A stretch of DNA of 64,000 nt from Conus ventricosus (taxonomy: Eukaryota > Mollusca > Gastropoda > Neogastropoda > Conidae): contig CM031616.1 of NCBI GenBank assembly GCA_018398815.1, positions 68,471,477 to 68,535,476 of the forward strand. The letters run 5' to 3'. A program made the translations under genes and the position numbers. The notes under the pieces were generated by a model, which worked only from the letters and a program-made list of their open reading frames with translations, ran no database searches and was not told where the DNA came from. Shown in pieces: positions 24,879 through 39,388 of the stretch (positions are counted from its first letter, which is position 1; every line of letters begins with the position of its first letter).

Positions 24879-25310
24879 TTAAAAACGGTGATAGCTACCG
24901 ACTCCTCTTCCATTCTTCCAACACCACACTAGTCCAGACTGGACTCCCTGCCCACTGGCACTCAGTTGGCACTGCCTGAGCGGCTCCTGGCAGACTTCCT
25001 GCTCCATCTTCCTGCTGGCCTGTGTCGCCGCCATCACCATCTCCATTCTGTTGCTCCGGGACCGGCTGTGTGACTTGGACCTGGATCGGGATTTGGACTT
25101 GGACCTAGAGCGGCTTCTTGATTTACTGCCGGACTTTCTGTCCCTGGACTTGCTCTCCTTGCGATCGTGGGACTTCCTGCGGGAGGACTTGCGTTCATGA
25201 CTCTTGCTTCGAGTACGGCTGCGTCGATCCCGGATCGTGAACGTCTTCGACGATCTCTAGATCTTGACCTCGAACGCCTGCGACGATCTCTTGACCTTGA
25301 TCTCGAGTAA
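24879..25310 (-). CDS. SR factor terminal exon (RS domain), frame broken by one base
   Basis: Acceptor CCTCAG at 25311-25316. It opens with YSRSRSRDRRRRSRSRSRD, then after RRRRSRS at about 25230 the frame leaves the RS pattern and reaches TGA at 25034. The next frame resumes the RS pattern exactly there (RTRSKSHERKSSRRKSHD, then SKSRSRSKSKSRSRSKSHSR) and runs to TAA at 24879. Beyond 25045 a third frame gives a more SR-like acidic end (NGDGDGGDTGQQEDG) stopping at 24895-24897, so the true C-terminus is uncertain. Confidence 0.85.
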
Positions 25311-25535
25311 CTGAGGATACAAAACATGTACACATTATTAAGAAGTTTAGAGAGAGGGAAAGAAAATTTCAGCAACAAATCATAATTTTGCTGTCTTGTT
25401 TTCCTATGACGAGAAGTCTCTTGCTCGCGTGTATGTCTGAGGTAGTAAGGATGAGGTGGGGGAAGGGGAGGACCAACTGCATGTGAAATGTGAATACGAA
25501 CAGGATGTTTGAATTTAAGTTACATCCCTTTAACA

Positions 25536-25570
<35 letters not shown>

Positions 25571-27298
25571 ATTCTTTTTATGGTATTTAAAGTGTTTGCA
25601 TGTTACTCATAACTTAAGCATAAAGATGCCAAGAATCTCCCTCCTCTCACCCCAACTCTCTTTTTCTCTCTATCTTGATCCCCCCGCGCACACACACACA
25701 TGTGCGCGCACACACAGACACAGACTTTCATCTAAAACGAGAAATAAAAGTCACTTTGAACTGCAAGCAATCATACTTTGGGCATAGGACTCTCCCCCTC
25801 CATCCTGCAATCAGGAGTTGCATATGCAAACTTTTATCTACTCTTCAACATTGTGGTCAGCTCTTGTTTTCATGTTGTGAACTGGCCACTGAACACATTC
25901 TTGACAGCATTCCACTTCAAGATAGCATGTAGGTATTCTGTGGGACAGTGAACACTTTCCCTTTGATGCAACTGGTGAAAAATCATGCAAACTGTTTCTC
26001 TTTATTTCACTAGAGTCCATTTAGGGTGGTCCCCCCCCCCCCCCCCCCCCCAAATCACATGAGTAAGAAACAGAATATGGGTCGATCAAGTTAGACAAGA
26101 TTTAGCTGTATCTGTGTTGTATATAAATCTGGCACATCACCCTTAGTGAAATGCCTGCCAAGTGAAGAGACTAACAAGCGGCTCCGGTGCTTAAGACTAA
26201 AACAACTGCTACTGATTAACAATACCCCATCTTCCAATAAAAACTGGAACCAATTCAGCTTGCACCACACTGCTATTCCAAGCACACCTTCACAAAAGAC
26301 TCGACTCTTTCTTACCTTCGCCTCCTGCGAGGGGGCGAGTAACCACGGCGTCCAGACCTGCTGTTGCGGAAACCACCACCACCCCAACGATCGTCAGGAC
26401 AATCCCTGGCCCAGTGACCAGACCGGTGGCAGCGGTAGCATTCATCATAGCTCTGTAAGAAAAAAAACAAAAAACACTGCAATTCAACATGAGGTTAATC
26501 CTGAAGAAGTCACCTTCCAGGCAATCTGCAAAACTGAAACCTATATACTTCCAGCGAAGACTTTTTTTTCACCCTTGGTACACCACCTGAAATCTAGAGA
26601 TACAATCTCCCTTGTCAACGTCATCAAATGGCGCACATAGATCCCACAGCCTTGGTCTGAGAAGTACCCCCACCCCCAGTGGAGTGGCACTTTGCAAACA
26701 TGTATGTCTGCACAAATACAGGCTTTATCTGGTTGATAGCTTTACTCCGATAGGCCACCCATCTGAATCTCCACGACAGCCTGACCTGATGCCTCAGAAA
26801 TACCCATATGTGCTCGTCCATAATGATAGTGTGGACAACAGCAATAACAGCAGTGCAAAAAGAAACACCCGTATCCCCATTGCTTTTTTCATGGGTGCTA
26901 GGACTACCCTGTTGCCAAACCTGAAACTAAAAATCCTGAGAGCCGTAAACCTGAAACCCCATATATAAGAATGTTGAAACTAAACAGCTGTGCCTAGTCA
27001 GTAATATTGCAATGCTAACGCAGGTCAGGCATAGACAGCCGCCTTGGAGGTGTGGGGGATGAGAGGACAATGTTGGTGAAGTGGGCGCATTGGCTTATGG
27101 TAGGTATACAGGGATAGGGGATAGTGCCCTAATAGGGGGGGGGGGGGGGGGGAGAATGGAGCAATCCCCCTTTTCCCACAAAATGTTTTCTTGTTTACAA
27201 ACGTTTTTGATGCTCTCTCTTTGTAGAAGCTTTAAAAATTCAACATTAAAGTCATTTCACAATAATATTGTCTACCTTTGTCAATCAGTTCCTTAAAG

Positions 27299-27343
<45 letters not shown>

Positions 27344-28011
27344 GAGACAGATCTAATCAGGTAGGAACGAAAAATTCAGACAGCTGCATGCAGTGGCACA
27401 AATATGAATAGCATTTCTTTTATATCAGATTTATATGTAAGTGTTTCCCTTCAGGTGTAATACATGAACAAAACAACTTTGAATTGTGACTTGGCAAACC
27501 ATAACTTTAGGAGCCCATTTCTGTTAATGGACATTGCTGCCAAAAACAGCCAAACATAAACCACTTGTATATTACAGACAAGATTTGTACGTGTTATACA
27601 TATTAGCTGTTTCTTATAATTCATATGAATGTATTTAAGAAAACAAAGTGAACAGGAAATGATTTCCAACTGTTTCCTAAATCAAAACAAAACATAAAAA
27701 CCAGCACAATTTCTTTAGGTAAACTTAAGCCCAAATACGACTTGCCTTGCTAAAATCAAAGTAAAGAAGACACACTGTTACACTAACAGTATAAATTACA
27801 TACACAGAATGTTATTCCATTGTATGATGAATTTTTTCATCACTGTTCAAGTGCAACAGCATTACAATACTGACTAGAAAATATCCAAAACTATACAAAG
27901 AACCTGAGCTTATTTCTCAAGGCAGTGGTATACATTTAAATAAGGAAACATTTTAACTAGTTAGTTAAACATTTTTCATAGGTCCAGTGGATTTTAATAG
28001 CATCTGAACTG

Positions 28012-28062
<51 letters not shown>

Positions 28063-31000
28063 CTGCAAAAGAAAAACAGATAAATTCAGTTATTTCATAA
28101 AGTGATTTATGGGAGATTCAACTTGCTAACCATTAGATGGGATGTGAGTGATGTTCCATAAATTATAAAAGATAGTGAAGAAAACATTTTAAAAAATCAA
28201 ATTGATTTTTTAATCCAAAAAAAAAAATTAAGAATGTAAAACCCAACCAAACGAAGGTCAGAAGCCCAACTTGTAAGACCGAGTCCTAGCAAGTGAAGAA
28301 AATACTGAATCAGACATGAAACATAATGCACCACGAGTCTGTATTTCTTCGGTGACGGAGATTCACTTCCAAAACCTCAATGTAAAAAGAAAACACATTT
28401 ATTTTGAAGCAAAGTTTTAAAATCAGTAGCATGTATCATTTTAAATATCAATATAACCATTGTTAAAATCATTAATAGATTGATGGTACTGTGAAGGAGA
28501 GCCCGGTTTGCTGAGTGGTTAGAGTGCTTGCCTGCCGCGCAGGAGACCTGTGATCAAGACAACTCTCAGAAGAAGACAATTTTCCATATGCTCTCCAGTC
28601 CATCCAGCTGAAAATGGGTACCTGGCCCTATTCAGGGTTGGGGAAGGTGAATGCAGCGAGGGAGAGTATTGGGCCCTGCCCTTATTATGATGACCCCAGA
28701 GTAGTGGAAACTAGCGTTCTGCTCCATACGGCCGAAATGGCCACTTAACTACCTTTACCTTACCTTTTAGTATCGTGTAGAAGTAACCTGTATTACATTA
28801 GACACTAGAATATAAAAACCTGCCAAATATAAAGTATCTAATATTTAACTTGTGTATTAGTTTTTGTCTGACACAAACAACATGCAGATACGTTTTTATT
28901 GACCTAAAATTGTTTACTCCCCATGTGACCCAAGTCTTTGTAGTTAATTTACATGACATTGATCAGAAACAACCAGCATCTGTGTGACATTGTACACGTT
29001 TCAGTTCATCACATAAATAATAAAATAATCATCATTCCCGAGTTCCTCTTTTTTATATAGAAGTTTCATTACTGATGTTTGAAACAATAAGGTCAAAGAT
29101 GTGTCAGTGCTGGAAGTGTTCAAAGTTGGTGTGTAATTTTCAAAAAAATATTTTGTAAGCTTCTTTTCTCTCAATTTTTAAAGTCAAATCAACAGACTTT
29201 ATTTTAGTCATTTGTTTTAATCACACACATCTCAATGCCTAACAAAAATAAACATTATACAAAGAAAGAAATATTGATTATGTTATTATATTGGGTATTT
29301 ATATAGTGCCTATCCTCGGTCACAGACCAAGCTCTAAGCGCTTTACAATAACACACTACCTCACTCACTCAACGGGCTGCCTACCCAGGTAGAGCCGGCC
29401 GAAGAGCAGCCTACTGGCGCTCATTCAGTCGTTTCCCGTACCATTCAAATATCAGTTACTCATTTTCATTTATCCCTCCAGTTTCTCAGTCACTAATTTT
29501 CATTTATCTCATTTATTCCTCCAGTTTCTCACATAGGATGCATGCGATGTTTATACGTGTCCTTGTGGAGATTACCCTTACAAAGTCAAAATTGCAGAAG
29601 AATGACTACTGAGCAAGTAATTCATGTACTGATGTAGCCAACAAGGCAAGGCATGAATGCCACTTAGCATCTGCATCCCATCCATCTAACAGCAAAACAT
29701 GATTCCTAATCTGTTTTGGGTATTTTTGAGAAAAAAGCACGTATGTCATTTTTGGCTGGCCTTTTAAGCTTGGCAAATTTGTCAGATTTTCTTGTTAGGA
29801 GACAGACAACGAAGTGGTTCGGTCGCCACACAACCTCAGGAAGGTCCTTCCCATTTATCCGTGACCACACTATACCGACTTTTGCTCCTGGTACATCTGT
29901 TTCCTGAGCAGCAAGTTTTCTCGGAAGAAGTGGTTGATGAAGGTGGCAGCGGACGTTGTTACCCCCAAATGTAGGGTATATGGAGAAGACCACAGTCTGG
30001 AAGACACTGGCAACAGTATGCACTTGCCAAATGCCCAAGTACGAGTTCATCACAGTTGCAGCCTTTACCTCCTCTTGAAAAACACGCTTAATTTCTTCAG
30101 TGGTCAGATCATCCATGTTATAAAAGTCAGAGTACTGAGCATACACCTTTGTCATCACAGTTGCAGCCTTTACCTCCTCTTGAAAAACACGCTTAATTTC
30201 TTCAGTGGTCAGATCATCCATGTTATAAAAGTCAGAGTACTGAGCATACACCTTTGTGACTTCAGGAATGTCTGATGACAGTTTAGAATTGGATAGATAG
30301 TGATCTTCATTCAGTGCCAGTTCCATAACAATTCTGGCACACATTTCCAAGTGCAAATCTTCACTGCCACAGGCTAATACTGCTCAAGGCTCTTCTTGTG
30401 AGACAGTTACCGCCTCCATAAATGCATACGGGTGTAAGTGCGGGACCATCTTCTGGATACAGATCTGATGCATGCTGATCTTGCTGAAAGTTATCAGCAA
30501 AATTGTCCCTTTTAATTGTCAAAGGATAACTTTCAACTGTTTTCCCAGTTCAACGAAATCTAATCCAATTGAAAATGGCAAACAATGTTCAGCTATGAAC
30601 ACACACAGAACAGTTTTCAACTCGGCAGTTCGATCACCAATTCCATCTCGGGTCACAGTAGTTTTAGCAGCCCCATCAAGCTTAGCAGTCTGTTGCAACG
30701 TGCCTAGAATGCGCTTGTGCTCAGTATCAATTTCATGAGCCGACAAGGCTTTTTTTCCCACTAGAACCGTAAGTTACCGTCCGGTTGCAGGGAACACAAA
30801 AGCAAACACCGGGCGAGTCAATCTTCCTGCACCAACTTTCGAAGTACACACCATCGTTGTTTTTTTCCTCCAGCCACACCCACCTCCATCTGATTTTTTT
30901 TTTTTTTTTACACCTTTTTCAAGAAAAGAAACGTCACTGTCCAAAGTCAGTACTTCCATTTTTCACTTCCTTTGGCCTTAAAATGGCGATTTCGACCATG

Positions 31001-34000
31001 CCGCTTGATAACAAGGGACGTTACTCTCAGCGAACAATGTACGTCTCTTTCGAGGCTCACGAAGCAGACCACTTCTCTTCACTGCCGATGCGATGTTTCT
31101 TCGGAAACAATGGTGAAAACCGGTGAAATTCTCCGAAATTATTTCTACCGCAAAATATACTTTGAACGAAATCGGAAACCGGAAACATTCTCCCGAAATT
31201 ATTTCAAAACCGGAAAATATATTTTGAACGAAATCGGAAACCGGAATTCCGGCTCACACCGGAAAATTAGCACCCCTACTTTTTTAAAGGAAAATAAATT
31301 TGCATTGTGCTTCTTCTTAAAAGTTTTCTGTTCTACTTTTACGTTTCATGCAAAATTTATAAATGTAAACAGAAATAAGTTTGTAAACTGGAATACTAGC
31401 ACTCCAAAAGACTGGAATGTTTTCCTAAAAAGTCATCTATTTTTCCCCCTTTCCAATGATCAAACCCAGACTTTGTAGATCACATGGATTCATGCAAGAC
31501 TCTGGCAATAATATATAAAACTTACCAAAGGTCTGCGAGGACTGCCTTTGGCCCATTCAACGATGATACTTGAGCCACAGACGTCACGCCCATTCTCATA
31601 CTTGATACAATCCTGTTGAAACCAAAGAGATTGTTAAAGCACACGTATATAAAATCCTTTACAAATTTTGCAACACTGACTGTCACAGAATATAGTCAAG
31701 TACACTTAAAACACAAAACAAACAAGCCTGTATATGTCGGTCAAAACAAACAGATTGAACACATCATCAATACATCAAATATGGCTAACCTGAGATTCGC
31801 TGCTCTAGAAGAACACTTTAACCTTTTCAATTTCAGGTACAGTAATTCAAGACAGTAGATTTCTGCCCCCCCCCGCATGCATGCAGAAAATCTTTAAACG
31901 AAAAATAAGACTTTATTTATCAGAGTTTGGGACAGTTGGAGATCAGAAACAAACTCTTATCTTTTGTCCTAACAGACCACTCATTCTCAACAATTTGAAA
32001 AGATGATGTTCAAATCAGAGGAATCAGCTGTAGGTTCACTCACAGTCTGTATTCAGTGCTTCCAGCAAGGCTTATTTCTAGGTTTAACTGTGTCATGGTG
32101 CCTTGTCTTTGGAAATCTGTGCAGTTTTTCCCAGAGCCGAGCGAATGTGTACACTTCAAATGTGTCACATCAGCATGTTAAAAATTATTACTGGAAGAAA
32201 AAAAACAAGCGGTTATGACTTTTTCAGGAAAAATTTTAACCAATGCAGTCATTTTCCTTTCCTGCCAACATTTTTTTTCCATTTAACTTTTCAAAACTTG
32301 AATGTTAAAACAAGATAAACCCCAACCACCAAATAAGCCCCTCTCTGAAAAGCACACAACTGTGTTCTCAACTCACCTCCATGCACATGACAAAATTTTT
32401 ACGAATCTAAATTTTAAAAAAATTGCAAAGCAAAGATTTCTAGACAACCAAAAGCATATGGCAGCAACCTTATTGCCTTGAGAAAGACACACCAACAAAA
32501 CTTAATCTGAAATGAGTTTCATCAGCATAAACTAAAACAGGCTGCTTTTACTGAAAACAACCCATAATACTAGGCCCAAACAAAGTGCCAAGAAACATTT
32601 ATTTAACAGTCTGTATCTTTAGAATCAGGCTTCTGCAGCTGACACCCAACTAGAATGATTAACGGAATGTTATGTCCATCATTTGTTAAGTCTAAAAAAC
32701 AGATTCTGCTGCCAACGCTCAATGGCCTTCTGGGCAGTACTGTTTGGTGCGTTTTTATTTCTGGTTATTTGTATCACCTAAACCTGACCTTTTTGTCAAA
32801 CCGTTTTGTTGTCCGTTTCATTCTGTGTACAGACTCTGTTACTACCAAATTTTAATGCAGCATCTCATTTTACTGTTTTGTAATTTGGCTAGAGATTAGC
32901 TTAAACATTACACTCCAGAAATGAAAACCCTGAATGATTATTACCGGTAATCTCGACACTGCAAAACATAAATTGGAAACAAAAAAACGTGTCGAGAGAA
33001 ATTCATCCTAATTTACAGAAAGAAAAAAAAAAAATGAGGACAATGTTTAGTTCATGCTTAACTGCATCTCTTGTACGTATATGAGAGTGAAGGAGGAATA
33101 CTTGAATAAAATTATTCCTTAACTGAACGTGTGCCTAGAATTTAACGTGCTCAATATTTTGCCAACGTTTTGAAGTGTATGTTCTTTTCATTTCCTTCCA
33201 TCTGGGCATCTTGTAATAAAATTGCATTGTCTGAGAGAAGTGAGATACAGAACACGCTTATATATCTGCTTTCGTCAGTGGTGCACAGACCAGCAGTCGA
33301 ACATGCTTATGCTTTCTTTAAACAATGGGCGCACAATGCTTGGAATTTTTCATTTTCTAGGGTTGAACCAGCTCAAAAACTTAGAACCAACTCAAACTTT
33401 GCCAGGTGTCCTCCACTTTTGGTAATGTCTCACGCAGCATTACCATCAATGATAGCATAAGTCAGTTCAGACCTTGCTGAAAACGGTCAAATGCTTTGAC
33501 TCATTAGAAAGGTAACATCCACTAGTCACTGAAGTTTTATAAGTTCACAAAAAGACTTCATGTATTTCACTTTAGCTGGAATGTAACTTCTGACATGGCA
33601 AGAACATCATTTGCTGATCTAAAATTATTTCATACTTGTGTCAGTAGCATGCCTTTTAGATTGCAATGTTAGCATGTTTCTTTTTCTTTCTTTTTAGGAG
33701 GTGTTTTTTCAGATAACAGAATGTTCAGGGCTCCAGATTCAGCGTGGTTTCAATCACATGTTTTCTCTCTCTCTCTCTCTCTCTTACACATGCAGAGAAT
33801 GAGAGGGGAGAGGGGAAGAAAGGGAAAAATTAAGAGAAAGAGAGGGAAGGGGAATGAACTGAATAAATTGTTACAAAAGGACTGTTTTCATTAATACAGC
33901 ATTTGATAGTAAATATACTACCGACGGAAAATGGGACTGTTTGACTAAAATGTGGCCATTTCAACAGCAACGCGGTTTATTGAAGTGGCCCTCAGTTTCT

Positions 34001-34457
34001 TCATGGCTACTTTAGCATCCCCTCCCTCCCCTTTCAGGACCCTCGGTTGGCAAAATGCTTCTGATCTCACTCCTTGACAAGGAGTTCAAACTGGCGTCAG
34101 CGCTGTCCTGGAAATCGAGTCCAGTACCGCTGAGGAAGTAGACCTAACAATGCATAGAAAGCCTCACAGTCCAAAACTGCAGGTGCTCTGACTTGGTGTT
34201 CTCTGTAAAAGAATCGGATTCCTTTACTTTCCTTTTCCTTTACTGGCAGCAGCGAGTCTGACCCAAATGTCATGAGTTGCCATTTGTGACAATGCATGAA
34301 ATGCTATTTGGAAGAAGCCATTTCACTGGGTGCCAGCTCTGATAATGGCAAAATCCAATAGTTCAGTATAAAAATTCTTAAAGCTTTGCAGAACTGTCTG
34401 CAGATCTATTGTTAACTGTCTGCTTGCGAGGCGAAGTGACAGGCAAAGTCAGGGAAA

Positions 34458-34508
<51 letters not shown>

Positions 34509-35723
34509 AAACAAAAACAAAAAAAACATGCTACCCGGTTCCAAATTTCTAATGCCTCCTTACATTAAGTCACTGTTGCAAGCTTTTCTGGTATCAATAA
34601 ATGAGTGAACACATGCACAGGTGACTTGTGACAGATGGTATGCAAATAGGGGGGATCTGACATTACAAGAAAACTGCGACTCAGGGAGATTCAAGTGTTT
34701 AGTTGTCAACATGAAGTACAAACATATGCATGTCTCTAAACACATCAAATGAGAAATAGGGAGAATGTACACATTTCAATAATGCACATGACATTTTAAC
34801 CCTATACTTCCAAAGAAAAATATTATATACTATAGCTTCGAAGAAAGTTTTAAATGATCTGATGTTATATATAACATTAAGTTTTAAATCATCGTAACTT
34901 TCAACAAACCAGTTTTACTTTGTTCAAAAGCAATACAAAGATAAAAGAAAAATATCATTTATTAACATATTTTCTAACATGAAATGGATCTTTAGTGATG
35001 CCCATTTTTGTTCATATAACTATAACACAAAGGACAGCATACAGTCTGCATGACAAGCCCAGAGCTGCCAAGACCTAAGGAACACAAAATGTAGCCTGCT
35101 GACATTTTTAAGTGTAGCATTTCAAATTCAAGCCTGGCATTGTATGCATTCAGACAAGTCAACTGCCCTTTCAATAGCATTTCACTTCCCACATGACATG
35201 AAAGGGTAATACTTTGCAGCCCTACAAGCTCCAGAAAACTCTTCTGAATCAAAATCAGTTGTTCTGAATATTTTCAACGTATTTGCTAAAATTGTCCTTG
35301 CAAGTTTCAGAATTTTACATTTTGTGACTCTGCAAGCAAAACCCATGGATATACTCATCAGCCCAAGCTCATCTTTAATTAAGTTAAAGCAAAATTTCAA
35401 CCACTGCATGCGAACTGTCATAATATTAGCACCAGTTAAATGGGATACACATCCCAGAGACAACTAGAGATAACTGAAGTCTTTTTCTTTTTTTCCATTT
35501 TGTTCAGAATTACCTCTATTTGTATAAAATATCAATTTCATTTTGCAAAATACAACACTTATCCATGATTTTTTGCATGCAGCATCACACATCATTTTTC
35601 ATTCCTCATTCATAGGTCTCTTTTCAGGACAGTGATCAACACACAAATGCTGACTAGCTAATACTTTGGAAAAAATAAATTACAAAAAAACACAAAATAA
35701 ACATGTGAAAGAAAGCACATCAC

Positions 35724-35757
<34 letters not shown>

Positions 35758-38700
35758 GCACAAATGACTGAAAGTTGACAGAGAGCACCTACTCAGCCCA
35801 ATGGACCAATGGCAAGCAGTCACATGACCCCCTGGTGGGCTGAGGACGGAGCCTGGTCAGGGGTGGGCAATGGACTGGCAATGGCATAATTTCAAAGGCG
35901 CAACACTAGGTTGAGGGTTATAGCAGAGGCCTGTGCCGGTGCCATGGGTTATCTTTCTCACGGTCAGGTCAAAAAGGGGCAGGTGACAATGGATTTGTGG
36001 TGTCACCACTGGGAGCACCCCGGGAGCCGGCAAAGTGAAAAGGGCTACTCATGGCTTTAAACGCTGGCTACAGAAGGCGTTGGGCTCCAATCTAGCTTTG
36101 TCAAGGAGCAGACTGGTAAGGAGGCTGTCTGGTGTGGGGTTCGGTTCGGAATTGACTGCGGCTTTGTGTTGAGCCGAGAAGTGCTTTGGCATGGTGTAAG
36201 GCAACAGGCAAGCTGGACATGGCAAACTACAAGGGCCCTAACTGATAAATAGAACAAGTCACATGAAACAGTCAGCATCACATTTTGCAATCAGACAAAT
36301 ACCCTATCTGACTGGATCAATTACAAGTTCATAGAAATAAAGCAAATAAATGAAGTAAACAGTAGGATAGTGAAGGCCAGCTGAAAAACTGGAGTCAAAG
36401 AAAAAACTGAGCCCCGCCCCGCCCCATCCCATCCTTCCCTGCCCCCTCTTCCATCAAAAACAAAAAACAAAAAAACTTATATCCTGTCCATTGTATGTCA
36501 TTTTATTTTCTTTCAACAAAAGCTCAAAGAATACCCCCTGCTCAGCTTTTCCTTTACTCCAAACATTTTTCCCATTTTCCCACCTCCTCCCTTTCCACCT
36601 ACTCATACTATAATAAAACAGTTCAGTGGCTTTCCCTGTTAAATCATTTTCAAGACATAATCTAAAAGAAAAAAAAAGAAAAAAAGCCAGCTGCCGCTTT
36701 CTCTCTTCATGTGACTGTTTCCCTCCAGTTAACTCATGGACCAAAATCTGTTCAAAATAAACAGATATCTCAACATGTAAACAGAAGCATTTCATTCATT
36801 ACAAGCATAAAAAAATACCAGAAGTAGACTTATACCTTAAACGAAACTATATACTATTTTTATGACACATTTTTTTTTCCCAATCTTAAAGTCCAGTTTT
36901 TAGGCGGTCATCACAATCTTACACCAGTATGCTCAGCATTTATTCATAAATAACAATGAAGAGTAAAAAGTCTAACATCTTACCTCGGCATCTCTGTAGT
37001 CTTCAAAGTCCACAAACGCATAAGCTGAAAAAGGAAGACACGCTGAAACTACGTACTCCTTCCTTCTGAAGTCATTTAAGGCAAAAACCAGGAAAATTGT
37101 GATAGTTCAACAAATACAGCCTAAATCAAGAAGCGATCTACACACTATTCAAAGACAATAATCATATGAAATCTCATATGCTTTGTATACATTAAAATCT
37201 TTAACCACCAATACAGTAATAATTGACGCATACATTCATATGGCAATTACTAAAATAAAAAAGTACAACTTCAAACAATTTTCTTAGCATCTAATGGAAA
37301 TGGCAGCACATTTTTTTAATATCTCCACTTTGTCTTATTTACTACTTGAACTTATGTTCAAGTACTGTTCAAGGACATGTCACATAAACTTGTCTTATTA
37401 GAACATTTGGACACTGGTCTCATTTCTTTTAATTTTCTTTCTTCTTAATCTTGTCAACTATTGTTGTTGTTTTTTCTGTCTGTAGAAAGAGGCTTAACCC
37501 TCTAGTTTTCGTAACGGGAGCAGACGGGAGTGCTCAGACTGCGCGCTAGATTTCATAACGGGAGCAAACGGGAGTAGCGGGCCGCATGTGTACGGTACTT
37601 TTCCATCACGTGCTGACGCCGTGAAAATGTTCGGAGAGCCAATAAAAGTTGTTGGGATTTCCCACTAGAGCCCAGCAATCTGGCACCACTATTTTTGGAT
37701 GCTGGTACCACTTCCATTCACAAAAAGAGGGAGAAACTGCGAGCGAACAGTCGTGTGTGAGACTGACCGATTTTCACAATGGCGTCGTCTGCTAACAACA
37801 GCGAGTTTGATGATATTCCTGATTATTCTGCGGAGGAGTGGGATCAAATTTTGCAAGAAGTAGAGAAGTTTGAAAATGGAGAGTTAGGAGAAGAGAGTGA
37901 TGTTGAAATTGGCACCGATGAAGGAGAGGAAAATGTTGAAAGTGACCCCGAAGACAACGTGCCGCCGCTGCTCTGCAACCACATGGCGACCGGCTACACA
38001 TCCGGCCAACGTGGCCGCATTCCAACAGCCGACAGGCCCTGCGCATTCACTGCCGAACACTGCCACCCGTCTCGATTATTCTTTTTGTTTATACCCCTCC
38101 ATTTTTTCAGTTAGCAGCAGTAGAAACCAACAGGTACGCTCAACAACGACAAGCAGCTAAGGGCACACCTGACTCCCTATGGTTTGACACAACACCTGAC
38201 GAAATGCGGCCTATGTCTCTATAACTCATTATGATGGGATTAGGCGTCTGCCAACGTCTATGGTGCTACTGTCACGCGATCCGCCGCTTCAACGATCCCT
38301 GGGTCAGCGAAGTTATGCCCAAAACACCTTCTTCAACAGTAGGGCATCACTATCTCTGTGTTTGTGTGTACTTGTATATGTGCTTACCTGTAGTTTGTAA
38401 TGACAGTGCTTCGATGACACTGGCAGTGACACTGTACTCAATATCCTCGCTGTACAGCTATACATTGTGTAAATACATATGGACATGTATAAAGTGCTTA
38501 GAACAGTTACAGAAAAACAACGATGAACCGTGCTTGAGTTTACTTACAGTAACTGTTCAGTAGTGACAATTCACTAGTTGTGTGTGACATTCTGTGGATT
38601 ACCTGTGGGGACTGAACGGGTGGACAGAAGACAGATCATCTCAGGTAGGCCCCAACTTTCATTTTACAACACTAACATGCATGTGCATGGGATAACTGCA

Positions 38701-39351
38701 TGTTGGTGTGCTGTATTAGAATTGTCACCATCGCATGTGACACATTGGGTGACATTTTGGTGACAGTGACACGACCTTTCACCTCGAGACACACAAAATC
38801 TTGCTCACAGTATAGAACAAAGCCTTGTGACCATACATGCAGAATTTCATAGCTCTAGAGGTTTATTCTTGGTTGTGGCGAAGCCTGAACTGCACATACC
38901 CATTTTATGGCTAAATGCACCAAAAGAATCTGAAAACTAGGGGGAATTTGGCCTCAGAGAATCTGAATACAAGAGGGTTAATCCTGTGGTAAAACCACTT
39001 GACCTGACTAGGAAGAACTGCAATCAACTCGCCGTTAGTGGTATTTGGTTTCAATGAGGGTTTTGTATTACACATTCTGTTTGACATTTACACTTATCAT
39101 GTCAAGCTTGTGCAAGTTACAACCAGTAGATTTGCTCCCCTGGAAACCTTTTGCCAACACATTACATATCCTTACAGGCCCTCAAAGTCTTGATGCTGAT
39201 GTTCTCATCGCCTGACCAAAGCCAATTTCATTGTCTCAGAAATCTCCTTGTTAATTAAGGTAAGATAAGATAAGATAATGTTGCTTATAGCCCAGCCGAC
39301 CGCAAAGGGCCACATCAGGGCTGTCACCACGTTAAAATCAACTCACCAGTC

Positions 39352-39388
<37 letters not shown>

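Larger units (their letters stand above)
29706..31278 (-). mobile_element. hAT-like transposon remnant (intron 3)
   Basis: The right end reads, on the minus strand, TAGGGGTGCTAATTTTCCGG, a typical hAT-like terminus. I could not find the matching left terminus. Minus-strand fragments in three frames run from 30959 to 29706. They include a possible zinc-finger end (KKALSAHEIDTEHKR), the hAT-type phrase IAEHCLPFSI-LDFVELGKQL, and a basic C-terminus (KNDIRAFFSKIPKTD). Frameshifts and stops separate them, so no functional transposase is encoded. The assignment rests on the terminus and the EHCLPFS phrase; the middle portion (30257-29850) is not recognised. Confidence 0.6.

Noticed and set aside
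26290..26490. Minus-strand ORF over the zinc-knuckle exon
   Set aside because: It is another frame of SR exon 4; the CCHC frame with splice sites is the real one.
28499..28560. Functional tRNA gene
   Set aside because: A and B boxes are degenerate, no cloverleaf closes, and a SINE body and tail follow.
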